64,000 nt of DNA. Source: Hymenopellis radicata (lineage: Eukaryota; Basidiomycota; Agaricomycetes; Agaricales; Physalacriaceae). Below are positions 26,280 through 35,633 of this stretch, in pieces. The DNA lies in the NCBI GenBank assembly GCA_015501595.1, contig JADNRX010000002.1, forward strand, positions 434,001 to 498,000, written 5' to 3'. The notes beneath the pieces are model-generated. The model had not been told where the DNA came from. It did no database searches and worked only from the letters and a program-made list of their open reading frames with translations. A program made the translations under genes and the position numbers. Positions within the stretch are counted from its first letter, which is position 1, and each line of letters starts with the position of its first letter.

Positions 26280-27552
26280 TCAACCTCGTGTAAAGTATGC
26301 CTTCGCACCATGCGAAGCAAGTTCTGTCTTCGCCTGAGAATTTGTGAGCGCATATTAGCGTTAACATCAAAGAACACACCTTCTCCATCGTGTGGCCAGC
26401 CGCAGTGTGATGGGAGTATATCTGACAAGGACGTATTGACAAACCTCCACAAGAAAGCCAAGAGGAAATACCTGACGATAGTAGAACGCGTTACCAGCTC
26501 CTTGCACAATCCACCCTATCGTAGCAACAAGACTGAGGACGGCGGCGGCCCAATGATGACCAACGAACATCTGAATCATTTGAATGAACCCCGCGGAACC
26601 AGTGCTAAAGTGAGCGATCAGGAGATCATTCAATGTGCCAAGGGGAGCAGGGCGTTATACCTAGGAACTCCAATAATCCTATAGCACGATATGAAAACGC
26701 GGACAGAACGAAGACAGGTAGACTTACATGTAGATGCTGAACAAAAGATGGAATCCACCGAAGAAAAAGTACAGATCTACACCATCGGCGTAAGTGTGTG
26801 TTACCAAGACAGCGTTGATGCTACTGACAATAGTACAAGGCTTGCTCCTACGAACCATATTAGACTCTCAGCATAGAAAGGAAGTAGAGGATGCACACCT
26901 TCATATATCCATTGTATATGGGTCTGACCCAACGTGAGACATAACACGGAGAGCGTACTTGCACAAACGCACCTATACCACAACAGAAACGATAATGCAG
27001 AAATAGTGAACAGATATCTAGAATGGAAATGAGCGGCAATTACATGCACACAAAGCTGGGCTGACCCTATACTGGCTCCGACATCCCGACCTCCGTCAGA
27101 CGAGCCGGCGATGAGAATGAAGATGCATGCAATCATGTTGAGAATGAGGGTCCCCAAAAGGACGAGCCATAGCTGGTAAAGGCGCGTAATAAGCGGCTGT
27201 GAAGCGTCTGGAATTTCTTCCGGTATGGAATGGAAGATGAGGGGGAAAACTACAAGAACCGGATAAGCATGGAGGACGCAATTTGGAGAGGAGAAGACCG
27301 ACAAGGCGGCCAGTTATTTTTGCCGTGCTTTCTGATGTTATCCGCCTTTTGTGAAAGCTCTCGCTCGCGGCGCTCGAGGTCGGCCTCACGCTGTCGGAGC
27401 TCTTCGAGTCGGCGGGCCTCTGCGTTGGACTGCGGGTCGTCAAAGGGATTCGTGTCCAGCGAATGGGTAGAAGCAAAAGGGTTTTCGTTGGTGTTGTAAC
27501 CTGTTCAAACTTGTTTAATGCGATTCCAGGTAGGAAATGGGAGCTCACTCAT
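26280..27552 (-). CDS. SCAMP, secretory carrier membrane protein
   Basis: SCAMPs are four-span membrane proteins of recycling endosome and trans-Golgi carriers. A tiny first exon (27552-27549, ATG plus one base) is followed by a strong GTGAGC donor; the next exon gives MSYNTNENPFASTHSLDTNP with two NPF motifs (EH-domain ligands), then a coiled-coil ARRLEELRQREADLERRERE, and GKNNWPP joined to FFPLIFHSIPEEIPDAS, the signature entrance to the first membrane helix. Hydrophobic helices follow (LWLVLLGTLILNMIACIFIL, later AGFIQMIQMFVGHHWAAAVL and a last span before GAGNAFYYRQ). The C-terminus reads IYSHHTAAGHTMEK joined to AKTELASHGAKAYFTRG. Short exons between 26640 and 27070 were read only roughly. 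Confidence 0.88.
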
Positions 27553-28067
27553 GATTGTGGTCGTTGGCAAAGTGTGCGACGGCACGTGACAGGAACGTAT
27601 GATATTTGGCATTGCCCTGCGAACCAAAGACGGGATGTTCCGATCGTGCATCATTCGTTCACTTGGTACAGCTTTCTTTGTACACTGACAACTACACCAT
27701 ATATTTACGGTTGCCACGGAAGTTCCTCCGGCCACGCCACATTTGGTTTTGAGGGGGAGGCGCCCATCATCATGTGAGCCAAGGCAGTGAACGGTCTGAG
27801 ATGCCCTTTCGGACATCCAGATGTAACAGATACATGTGTACCTCAATTATCACGTATATACCGAGTCCCGGTATACAGCGACAAGACTCTGACCTCTGGC
27901 TCGTCCTCTCTACTTGACGCATTTCTGCAACTATGACTCCTGCTGCAGCTGATTTTGGGCGCTGCGCCTGCCAAGAACGGGATGTCGGTCACCCAAATTG
28001 AAATGACATGTCGATCCCCACCACATCGGTGATCGTTCTCCGATAACGTAAGTAAGCCTAGCAACCG

Positions 28068-28075
28068 TATATAAA
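28068..28075 (+). promoter_or_regulatory. TATA box of the secreted DPBB gene
   Basis: A perfect TATATAAA lies 185 bp upstream of the start codon at 28253. Correcting for the 54-nt leader intron, the mature leader would be near 100 nt, a normal distance. A clear TATA box is rare in this window and suggests strong or inducible expression of the secreted protein. Confidence 0.65.
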
Positions 28076-28140
28076 AAACCCAACTTTGACATCCATCACC
28101 TGCGATTTTCCGCTTTTCCACTCTTTCTCTAACAGAAAAC

Positions 28141-28194
28141 GTGAGCGCCGCCTTTCTCTCGTCGAGCGCAAAAGTACTTACTAACACCCTCCAG
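28141..28194 (+). other. Probable 5' UTR intron of the secreted DPBB gene
   Basis: GTGAGC donor follows AAAAC, there is a near-perfect branch site ACTAAC close to the end, and the acceptor is CCTCCAG; 54 nt, entirely upstream of the start codon. Confidence 0.6.
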
Positions 28195-28252
28195 CCCACC
28201 GACTCTTCAGTCGCCTACCACTCACTCACCCCCTCATTCCTTACTCACAGAC

Positions 28253-29381
28253 ATGTTCGCTGCTCTCGTTTCCGTTGCCCTCCTTGCCATCTCCGCAAAT
28301 GGCCTTGTTGTTCCCGCCCGTCGCGCTGATGACGCTTCGAGTTGTACGGCCCCAGCCACCTATGCTCAGGGTTTCCTTGAGGACTACTGCTCCTACCACG
28401 AGCGGTACGTCACCCTGGGCTGCCGGGACCAGCACAACTCCACTTTCTTCGATAATTGCTGCCACCCCATGCTTGTAAGTCATGTAATCTCGGTAGTCTT
28501 TTTCTAATCATTTTCATCTTCACAGGCCAGCGAGAATTTGAATGACAACCGTGCATCGTACTGCGTTCCTAGCACCTCATCGACGGCCGCGTTCTCTGAG
28601 GCGACTGATTCAGAACCCGCGTACACCCCCGACCCCACCACCTCTTATGCACCGGAGACCACCTATGTTCCCGAGACGACCTCCACTTATGAAGCTCCTT
28701 CCGAGACGTATACTCCAGAATCCACCTCTGAATACGTTCCAGAATCCACCTCTGAATACGTTCCGGAGTATACTCCTGAAGCTACTACCTCCTCTGAGGC
28801 ACCTGCAGAGACCACATCTAGCAGTGACTCCGGTTCTAGTTCAGGTGGATCTACCTCTGGCTCTGGTTACAGTGGAACGTTCGTGTAATTTTTGGTGAAC
28901 CTTTTGCATTCCGTTAACTTGATTATTAGGGCTACCTTTTTCTACCAGAATGGTGTTGCCGGTGCCTGCGGTACTGTCCACAGCGACGATGACTATGTTG
29001 TTGCCATCCGTAAGTTGCATTTTTTCCACGCAGGACGTGACCTGAGCGTACAATCCTATTTAAACAGCGTACTCCCTCTGGGGCAGTGGTGACTACCTTT
29101 CAAGCAACTGCGGCAAGACTGTCACCCTCGTCAACGATAACACCGGCAGCGTAGGTCTTAGGCATTCAATAATTAATCCTGAACTTCATTATGTTGCAGA
29201 GCGTCACCGCTACCGTCGCTGACCTGTGCCCCACCTGCGTGGGAACGTACAGTATCGACCTTTCTAAAGGTGCCTTCCTGGCTCTTGCCCAGGAGAGTGA
29301 TGGTGTCTTCCCTAGTAAGTCTTCCGCATCTGTGTATTTCTTGTTACTTATGAATGTATAGTCACCTACTACCTGAACTAG
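28253..29381 (+). CDS. Secreted Cys-rich protein with Thr/Ser/Pro linker and C-terminal DPBB (expansin/RlpA-like) domain
   Basis: A signal peptide (FAALVSVALLAISANGL, with a likely cut before VVPARR) leads a mature domain with CTAPATYAQGFLEDYC and later NCCHPM, a fungal six-Cys-like module. Then comes a low-complexity Thr/Ser/Pro/Glu linker with tandem units (PESTSEYV twice, then PEYTPE), probably O-mannosylated, and a Gly/Ser stretch. The C-terminal part is a double-psi beta-barrel: ATFFYQNGVAGACGTVHSDD, a VVAI motif, then SNCGKTVTLVNDNTGSSVTA and VADLCPTCVGTYSIDLSKGA, typical of RlpA-like/barwin-like loosenin and expansin relatives. Last exon ends ITYYLN. Introns at about 28474-28525, 28878-28930, 29011-29070, 29151-29200 and 29314-29361. 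Role in wall loosening or development is inferred from the family. Confidence 0.85.
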
Positions 29382-30088
29382 ATGGATGGCTTCATGCTAA
29401 CCGCTTGTTTCGGGGCTAGTTATGGGTCTCATTTCTTTCAAGGTTTCTACCCGTATACTTTCTTTGAGTAATATGAGGAGCCAACCTAGCGTTGTGCGTC
29501 CTCTTATTCTCCTGGCGGACTGCATCTTCACGATGTTCATTTTACACATTCACGATTACACTCTTCCCCGAAATATCCTTTCTCCCATGAAGTCTTTTTC
29601 TCTTGTTTGGGCTATCAGCGTGTTTTACCTATTTCTCATCGGACCGTAATTCGCAATATTGTTATCATCGCTTGGCACGCAGTCGTTTTCCCAAGGAAAG
29701 GCACCAGCTCAAGGCTTTGGTAGCCTTGATGGCAGGACAGGTGCCTGTTATGTACCTTTTTGTATTGCTGTAACGCTTGTACTGCGCATGGCGCTGGCAC
29801 GAAATCAATGATTGCATCGACGGATTTTCATCATGTGCGAACTTGCTCATTTATTAAATTCCAAGGTTTGGAATGGCCCTTGAATACGTCTTGGATCATT
29901 CATGGATCAACGGTAACTTGCAAAGTGTTTCTCCAATACCCAATGTTGATACTTAACCCAGCTGTTGAATATTGAATGAGGTCGAGGCCGATTTACGGTT
30001 ATAGCGCCGCCGGCGATCATTTGATCACACACCCTTCGGGGCTTTCTGTTCGTCGTCGTGAGTCGTGTTATCAAAACGTCCAATATAA
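29382..30088. other. Intergenic stretch without a recognised gene
   Basis: About 700 bp. Short open frames at 29422-29649 (+) and 29665-29850 (-) show no motif. The first part is T-rich and is probably the 3' UTR of the secreted protein gene; the end is the COQ11 promoter. Confidence 0.5.
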
Positions 30089-31252
30089 ATGGCTGGTATA
30101 GCCAAGAACATCCTTGTGGTTGGAGGTAATGGATTCATAGGCAAGTACATCCAGAAATTTCCCCGCCATTCCTTTTGACAGGAGATGCCCAGGTTCCGCA
30201 GTGTGTCGCGCCGCACTCGCGAAAGGCATGCAGGTCACGTCTGTCAGGTTAAACCCTATCCTTGATTCTTCCCGGTTCTACGCTCATTTACATGCGTGAA
30301 AAGCTCTTCAGGACGACCATATACAACGCCCAAGGGACATAGTCCGGGTTGGACCACTCAAGTTCATTCTTCCTCCATTGCTTGTCGATGCCCATTCAAC
30401 AGCTCTCTTGCTAGGTAACGTGGTTGAAGGGTGACGCGCTTGAACCGGAGACGTTTCGTCCGGCGCTCCAGTCTGCTGACGGCGTGGTGCATACGCTCGG
30501 GACGCTCCTGGACGATGGCGCGTACAAACAGGCTATTAAGGACGGGAACATTCTCGGGCTGGCGCAGTCGCTGCTTGGAGGGAACGCGAATCCATTGAAG
30601 AAAACTGTCAGTGCGACTGGCTATGACCGGCTGAATAGAGATTCAGGTAAGTGACTTGCATTCCTAGCGTTACTCTTATCATCATGACTTGGCAGCTTTA
30701 CGCGTCTGTGAGGCATTTGTCAACAGCCCGTCTTCGGTGGCCGTAAAACCGTTTGTGTACATCTCTGCGGAAGACATATTCCGTCCTGTCGTGCCGGCGC
30801 GATATATTGAGAGTAAGCGGGAAGCTGAAGCGGGCATAGAGGGTTTAGTAGCGCAGCATGCAACAGCATTCCGCGGTGTCTATATTAGACCAAGTACGTT
30901 GCTTATAACTCATGCTGTACTACTGACAATCAACGGCACAGGTCTTGTCTATCATGCCCACTTCCGTCCACTGAGCACACCTCTTGCGGCGTTGCTTGAA
31001 TTCTCGGCACAGATGCACGCCAAGGTGCCAAAGGCTATGCCCACCCCATCAAGTATTCTCCGCCGCCTAGGCTTGGAAAGCGTGCCGAATGCGCTTACGA
31101 TACCGCCTATTCACGTTGATCATGTTGGGGAGGCTATTTGTACTGCATTGGAAAATGACACGGTCAAGGGTGTTGTGGGCGTGAGACAGATGCGAGAATT
31201 GATTGGATGGGCAGAGATGGGGCGCTCGTCCGACAGCTTTGCTGCCCACTGA
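30089..31252 (+). CDS. COQ11: COQ11-like mitochondrial NAD(P)-binding protein (atypical SDR)
   Basis: Six exons (30089-30140, 30193-30247, 30304-30361, 30415-30646, 30696-30893, 30942-31252) give 301 residues. The Rossmann start is NILVVGGNGFIG followed by SAVCRAALAKGMQVTSVS; then VVHTLGTLLDDGAYKQAIKD, NPLKKT, YISAED and IESKREAEAGIEGL with the YxxxK-like SKREAE, and RGVYIRPSLVY. These match yeast Coq11 (YLR290C), an atypical short-chain dehydrogenase linked to the coenzyme Q synthome, and more distantly NDUFA9. The first intron is GC-AG. Head-to-tail with the adenylate kinase gene 200 bp downstream; both products are probably mitochondrial, but no co-regulation can be shown. Confidence 0.88.
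30141..30192 (+). other. GC-AG intron 1 of COQ11
   Basis: Donor GCAAGT follows ATAG, acceptor GCCCAG, 52 nt. The join gives NGFIG|SAVCR with the exact spacing of the dinucleotide-binding helix in Coq11. A GT donor four bases later (GTACAT) with an upstream acceptor would also stay open but inserts four extra residues in the helix, so GC-AG is preferred. Confidence 0.7.
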
Positions 31253-31454
31253 AAGTCTATTACATTTTGCTAACAAAGTGTACGAATATAAACAGACGTT
31301 GCTGTGGACGCGATTGCGAGGTCGGGACTCCGTGTCTGAGAGTGGATCGACCGATCTGGACACGAGTTTCGAGTCCCGTGGTTGGTCCCCAAACTTTAGG
31401 CTTACTTTATATACGGTCCCGCTTGTCAACGGCCCCCACTTTCCTTCTTGCTCG

Positions 31455-32669
31455 ATGCTAGCCCTCCGCGCCGGTCGTGTGTGCCCGACGACAACGACAA
31501 CGAGGGCGTTCACGACGTCGACGCCAGTTCACAGGGCGCTCCCGTTCTTCCTCGACACCCTGCGGGCCGCTGCCCAGGAGACTCGCGAACACAGCAAGGT
31601 ACTCAGTCGGGATGCCCGCCATCTGCGCATGATCATGTTTGGGAAGCCGGGCGCGGGCAAGGGAACGCTGTCGGCGCGGTTGGTCAAAAAATACGACATC
31701 CTGTCGTTGTCCGCCGGCGACCTGCTCAGGCAGCATATCATGGAGGGGTATGGCCGTGTTAGCATACCCGTTTAACAACTCTCATTTAACGGGTTATATG
31801 CAGCACTGAAGTAGGCCGTATAGCGGAGAGCATCGTCGCTCAAGGCGGTCTAGTCTCCGATGAGATAATGCTCAAGGTCATCACTACCAAACTCGACCTT
31901 CTGCACAACAGGGTGTGTTGTTAATTAACCGGTTAATGAACTCATAATTGACCTGTCTTCAGCATTGGATTCTGGACGGTTTCCCGCGTACACTCGTACA
32001 GGGTGAACTTTTGGACTCCCATCTGAAGTTTGTTCCTCGTTATCTATCCCTTCACACGCACTAAACACGTCAATTTTTTGCAGGAAACAAGGCATTCCGC
32101 TCAGTTTGATAGTTAATATCGACGTCCCGGATGAAGTCATCCTCAGCCGAATCTCTGATCGCTTCGTACATCTGCCCTCAGGGCGTGTTTACAATATGTC
32201 TTATAACCGGCCCAAAGTCGATGGCTTGGATGATGAGACTGGAGAGCCATTAACGAAGCGTCCTGATGACAATCCTGTGAGCATTTGTTGGTTTCTCTGT
32301 TTTGTTAATAGCTAACGCCTCGCGTAGGAAATATTTGAGCGTCGGTTGAAGCAATTCTATTCCTCAACCTCGCCCCTTCTGTCATACTACGCTACGGCAT
32401 CGTCTAAGCCCATCAAGGCGCCTCCACATCGGCATCCGCACCAGCATCCACACCAACTTTCCTTCCATACCCGGCCTCCACACAAACTCCTTCTCAAGAC
32501 CGTGACGGGCACGACGTCGGACGAGATCTGGCCGCAGCTTGACTCGTTGGTTTTGTCGACGTTTCCCGGATTGAAAGTAAGAGGAAAGAGCCAGGAGGCG
32601 AAGCGCCGACACAGTTTAAGTGAGGCGATGATGGCTGACGGAATGTCTGCGGGGATGGCCCAAGAGTAG
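31455..32669 (+). CDS. Mitochondrial adenylate kinase (GTP:AMP phosphotransferase type)
   Basis: Nucleoside monophosphate kinase with an N-terminal presequence rich in Arg, Thr and Ser (MLALRAGRVCPTTTTTRAF). Motifs in order: P-loop GKPGAGKGTLS, the AMP-binding LSAGDLLR, ILDGFPRTL, the DVPDE turn, and a long-form LID domain from SDRFVHLPSGRVYN to GEPLTKRPDDN lacking zinc cysteines. Compared with the family there is an insertion between LLSYYA and LLKTVTGTTSDE that is very rich in His and Pro (about 30 residues). Introns: after HIMEG (about 31750-31802), after NR (31914-31962), after LDSHL (about 32025-32082) and before EIFERRL (32278-32327). Yeast Adk2 or animal AK3/AK4 are the nearest types. 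Confidence 0.92.
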
Positions 32670-32901
32670 ACTCATATGATTGATTTTCTGGAGACGAAGC
32701 ATAAACTCTGTTGTAATCGTACTAACGAACTTTCCTTTCGAGCATTGTTATCTCGTTCGTTATTTCTTGTAACATACCTGTTTTCACATTTCATTTTTGT
32801 TGACGAGCTACAAGGATAAACGATGCGCCAGCAACGTGGAAAGGAAGGTAGAATTGATACCAGAAGAGAGATATGAACACTGCCGGAACTAACATTCTAT
32901 A

Positions 32902-33177
32902 GTGACAAGCTTCGGGATGTTGTGAACGCTGCTGGTGTTCTTCGTGGTGATATTAGGTCTTGGAACATGCTGCTCGACTCCAACGGGAAAGTAACTATCA
33001 TCGACTTTGACAGTTCAAGTAGTTTCGACATGGACTATGACGCCGAAACTGAGAAGCTGGAGAGATTTAATAGTCGATGATGATCGCGTGTTGGTTCCCC
33101 AGCGCAAAGAGCCTGCGCACGAGGGCTCGGAAGAGTCAAGCGGTGATGAGTCGGACGATGGATCAGATAGGTGCTGA
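32902..33177 (+). pseudogene. Relic of the last exon of a small kinase gene
   Basis: Translation gives DKLRDVVNAAGVLRGDIRSW, NMLLDSNGKVTIIDFDSSS and AETEKLERF, followed by an in-frame TGA-TGA; one base shifted, DDDRVLVPQRKEP and a Ser/Asp/Glu tail continue to a stop at 33177. This is plainly homologous to the C-terminal exon of the intact kinase on the opposite strand (38881-39196: GVLHGDIRSWNMLLDSDERV, IIDFDHA, VLVPHRPG). The relic even keeps a splice-acceptor-like TATAG at the same place. The catalytic HGD has become RGD, there is a stop plus a frameshift, and nothing resembling the N-lobe lies upstream. I call it a dead fragment. Confidence 0.8.
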
Positions 33178-33426
33178 GGACTCAGTGAGAATAATCAACG
33201 CTACTCCGATTCGTTAAATGGTTATTCTTCTTTGTCGCCTTCCCTCGTTGTGATGACATCTAGACGGTCAACTAATGGCATTATTTCGCACCAATGATGT
33301 CCAGAGTTATGACAAACTCTGAATCCTCCTATTCTCAGTCTGCGTATGAAACTGACAGGACGGGGACTCATCGTAAGGCATACCTAACTGGGCATCAATA
33401 TCAACTACCAAGCACATTTGACCAAC

Positions 33427-34341
33427 TTACATCTTCACTTCATACAGCCCTTCTGGAAGACCTTCTTGAGTTTTCTCTTTCACTAGCTTTAGACCAGCCT
33501 GTCTAAACACGCGCTTCCATGCCAGATCAGATCTAGAGAAGGGTCAAACTCGGCCCACAGGACACATCTTCTCAGGCTTGCCTCGTAAAACTTGAGTCTT
33601 CTTCGTCAAAGACGAGCTTCGGCTGCCCATCAATGGTGTTGGTGCAGACATTCTCTTTGACGACTATTAAACTGCGGCCTAGAGTCCGCAATGCAGCGTA
33701 AGACCGCTGAAGAAACGCCGCCAATTGTTCATCGTTCAAATGACCCAAGCACCATTGGCACCACACCACATCGAACCCACTCTCCAGGTCAGCCGTGGGT
33801 GACTCTGGCGAGTATCCAATGCGGTCAAGCAGTTTCACGGACGGATCGCTTAGTGGGTGAGCAGGATCGAAATTCTGCAATGCTCCCTGGACAAAGGTGA
33901 CGCTAGTCAGGTTGTCAGATAAGCCCCTCCAGTTCTTCAGAGCTGGATCAGGACTCCTCGCCCGAGCCAGTGCTTCTTGGATAAAAGCAGTTACAGGTTC
34001 GAGCAGAAGTACATCGTCGATTAGGTGGAGGAGGGCATCTGCTGTGACGCGACCGACGCCTGCCCCGACATCTAAAGCGCGTACCCGGCGCGTAGAAGGC
34101 TCGGATTTAAGAGGTTTCAGTGCAGAGTCGACTTTGGATAGTTCGGGTAGGAGACTGAGAAGGAATAGCCGGGATCCCAGGGCATCTACGCGGGGAAGAG
34201 ACTGAAAATAAATCAGAAAGAGAATATTCAATGGGAGGAAAGAAAGCCAACTCCGGTGCCAAATCCGCCCAGGACGCCATCATATGTGGCTGGCTGGGTT
34301 TCCCAATAAGTGATCCCTTCCTTCAAGTCAGGTTGTGGCAT
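33427..34341 (-). CDS. TAE1: Alpha-N-terminal protein methyltransferase (NTMT1/TAE1)
   Basis: The enzyme methylates the alpha-amino group of proteins starting X-Pro-Lys (yeast Tae1/Ntm1 targets ribosomal proteins) using S-adenosylmethionine. Three exons, 34341-34252, 34201-33582 and 33532-33427, encode 271 residues. Motifs: EGITYWETQPATYDGVLGG at the start, LPRVDALGSRLFL, the SAM site LDVGAGVGRVT, acidic post-motif LLEPV, and WCQWCLGHL. The C-terminus from exon 3 is SDLAWKRVFRQAGLKLVKEK and ends LPEGLYEVKM. The second intron is GC-AG. The start codon is 45 bp from the CSM3 start on the other strand. Confidence 0.93.
33533..33581 (-). other. GC-AG intron 2 of the N-terminal methyltransferase gene
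   Basis: On the minus strand AG precedes GCAAGC and the intron ends TCTCTAG, 49 nt. Without removal the frame meets TGA after three codons; with it, SSFTR joins SDLAWKR exactly as in the family. No GT donor upstream of the stop fits. Confidence 0.85.
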
Positions 34342-34386
34342 CTTTCAAGGGCCCGTGGACACAACACGTCCAAACAACGCGTCTTA

Positions 34387-35492
34387 ATGGACCTCTTCGA
34401 CGACGACGCCATCGAGAACGAGGCCGCCGCGTCGCCGCCCGCCATCGACCACGAAAAGGACAGACAGACCGTAAACGACGTCTTTGGTGACGATGAGGAG
34501 CTTTGGCGCGACGACCTGAACGGTGGCACGGTCGAATCAGCCGCCGACAAATTCGCCAGAGAAAGGCGGCTCGCGGAACAAGCGCATGCAAAAGACGTCT
34601 ACGTGTCGTTGACGCCGCACGAGGTGCTGCCCAGTAGCTCGCCGGCTCGACCGGACTTTACTAGTAAAAAGACGAAGGGGACAGAGGGCGGCAAGACCAA
34701 GGAGCGGCGCAAGCCCGTAATTCTTAACGAGATGACACTCATTGGGCCCACTGGATTCCCGATGCTCATACAAGACACGAAGGGATTCAAGCCGAAAGGA
34801 AAAGGGCACGAGGTACCCTTGCTTCTCTTTTTAACTTATCGAGTTTTTACGCTTCAAGTAGGAACAAGACTTGAACAGACTACTCTCTCGATACCAGTTC
34901 TGGACACAACGCATGTATCCAAAGTCCCAGTTCCGCGACACTGTAGACCGCGTCGAGAAGCTCTCTCGTTCGCGCCTGATGCACGTGCGTTCTATCTCTG
35001 CCATTGCTATGTCTTGTGCTCATCATCATCTAGTCCCATCTATCGAGTTGGCGCGACGAGAGACTCGGCATTAGCAAACGACCTCCAGAAGGAACTGAAG
35101 ACCAGCAGCCACCGCCGTCAGAAGATGTAGTAGACAGACCCGTACCGAGTGAAGATGCAGCTGCTAGAAACGACTCGGATGTCGCGCTTTACGCGTCTTC
35201 ATCACCTGCGGCGCCTACACGGCCACCCTCTTCTTCTGGTGTATCCACTCTGGATGACGATGCGGAAATGGAAGAGCCGTCACGGCAAGGAGCAGATCAG
35301 GGCGATGATAACCCCTTCGAAGAGGAATGGGCTCAAGGCAATGATATGACTGAGGAAGATTGGGATAATATACCAGACGATCCCATCACCTCTGCGCCGC
35401 CTGGCCCCAAAGGAAAAGACGCGCAGCCACCAGACGACGATGAAGCTATGTGGGACGACTTGGATGACAGCATGTTCTTGGATGGGGAGTAG
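34387..35492 (+). CDS. CSM3: CSM3/Swi3 (TIPIN) replication fork protection subunit
   Basis: Csm3/TIPIN pairs with Tof1/Timeless at the replication fork and supports checkpoint signalling. Exons 34387-34812, 34862-34984 and 35034-35492 give 335 residues. Seen: acidic start MDLFDDDAIENE, charged linker, then the Swi3 domain around RKPVILNEMTLIGPTGFPML, joined to EEQDLNRLLSRYQFWTQRMY and PKSQFRDTVDRVEKLSRSRL. The C-terminal third is acidic and disordered, ending DDLDDSMFLDGE. The frame is open upstream to 34231, but that stretch is antisense to the methyltransferase first exon and has no family match, so 34387 is chosen. Internal joins (KGHE|EQDL, LMH|SHLSSW) are in phase zero. Confidence 0.92.
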
Positions 35493-35633
35493 CAGATGTA
35501 GAGAGTCGCGCGATTTGTATGTTTGAGTGAATGATAGTAATACTTGTATGTCGTTTGGCAAATAAGGGACTAACATAGGATATATCTAGAGAAATCCAAC
35601 ATGACAGATACTTTACATCTCGGAAGTTGAATC

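Larger units (their letters stand above)
27553..28252. other. Intergenic promoter region of the secreted DPBB gene
   Basis: About 700 bp between the SCAMP start (-) and the DPBB gene start (+). The right part contains a TATA box and a 5' UTR intron, listed separately. No coding potential is convincing in the left part. Confidence 0.5.

Noticed and set aside
30141..30192. GT-AG alternative for the first COQ11 intron (donor four bases later)
   Set aside because: It keeps the frame but inserts four residues into the dinucleotide-binding helix; the GC-AG join fits Coq11 spacing exactly. Kept as a possibility to test.
34231..34386. Longer N-terminus for CSM3 beginning MGGKKANSGAKSAQ
   Set aside because: It is the antisense of the first methyltransferase exon and intron, has no family resemblance, and MDLFDDD at 34387 is a typical Csm3 start.
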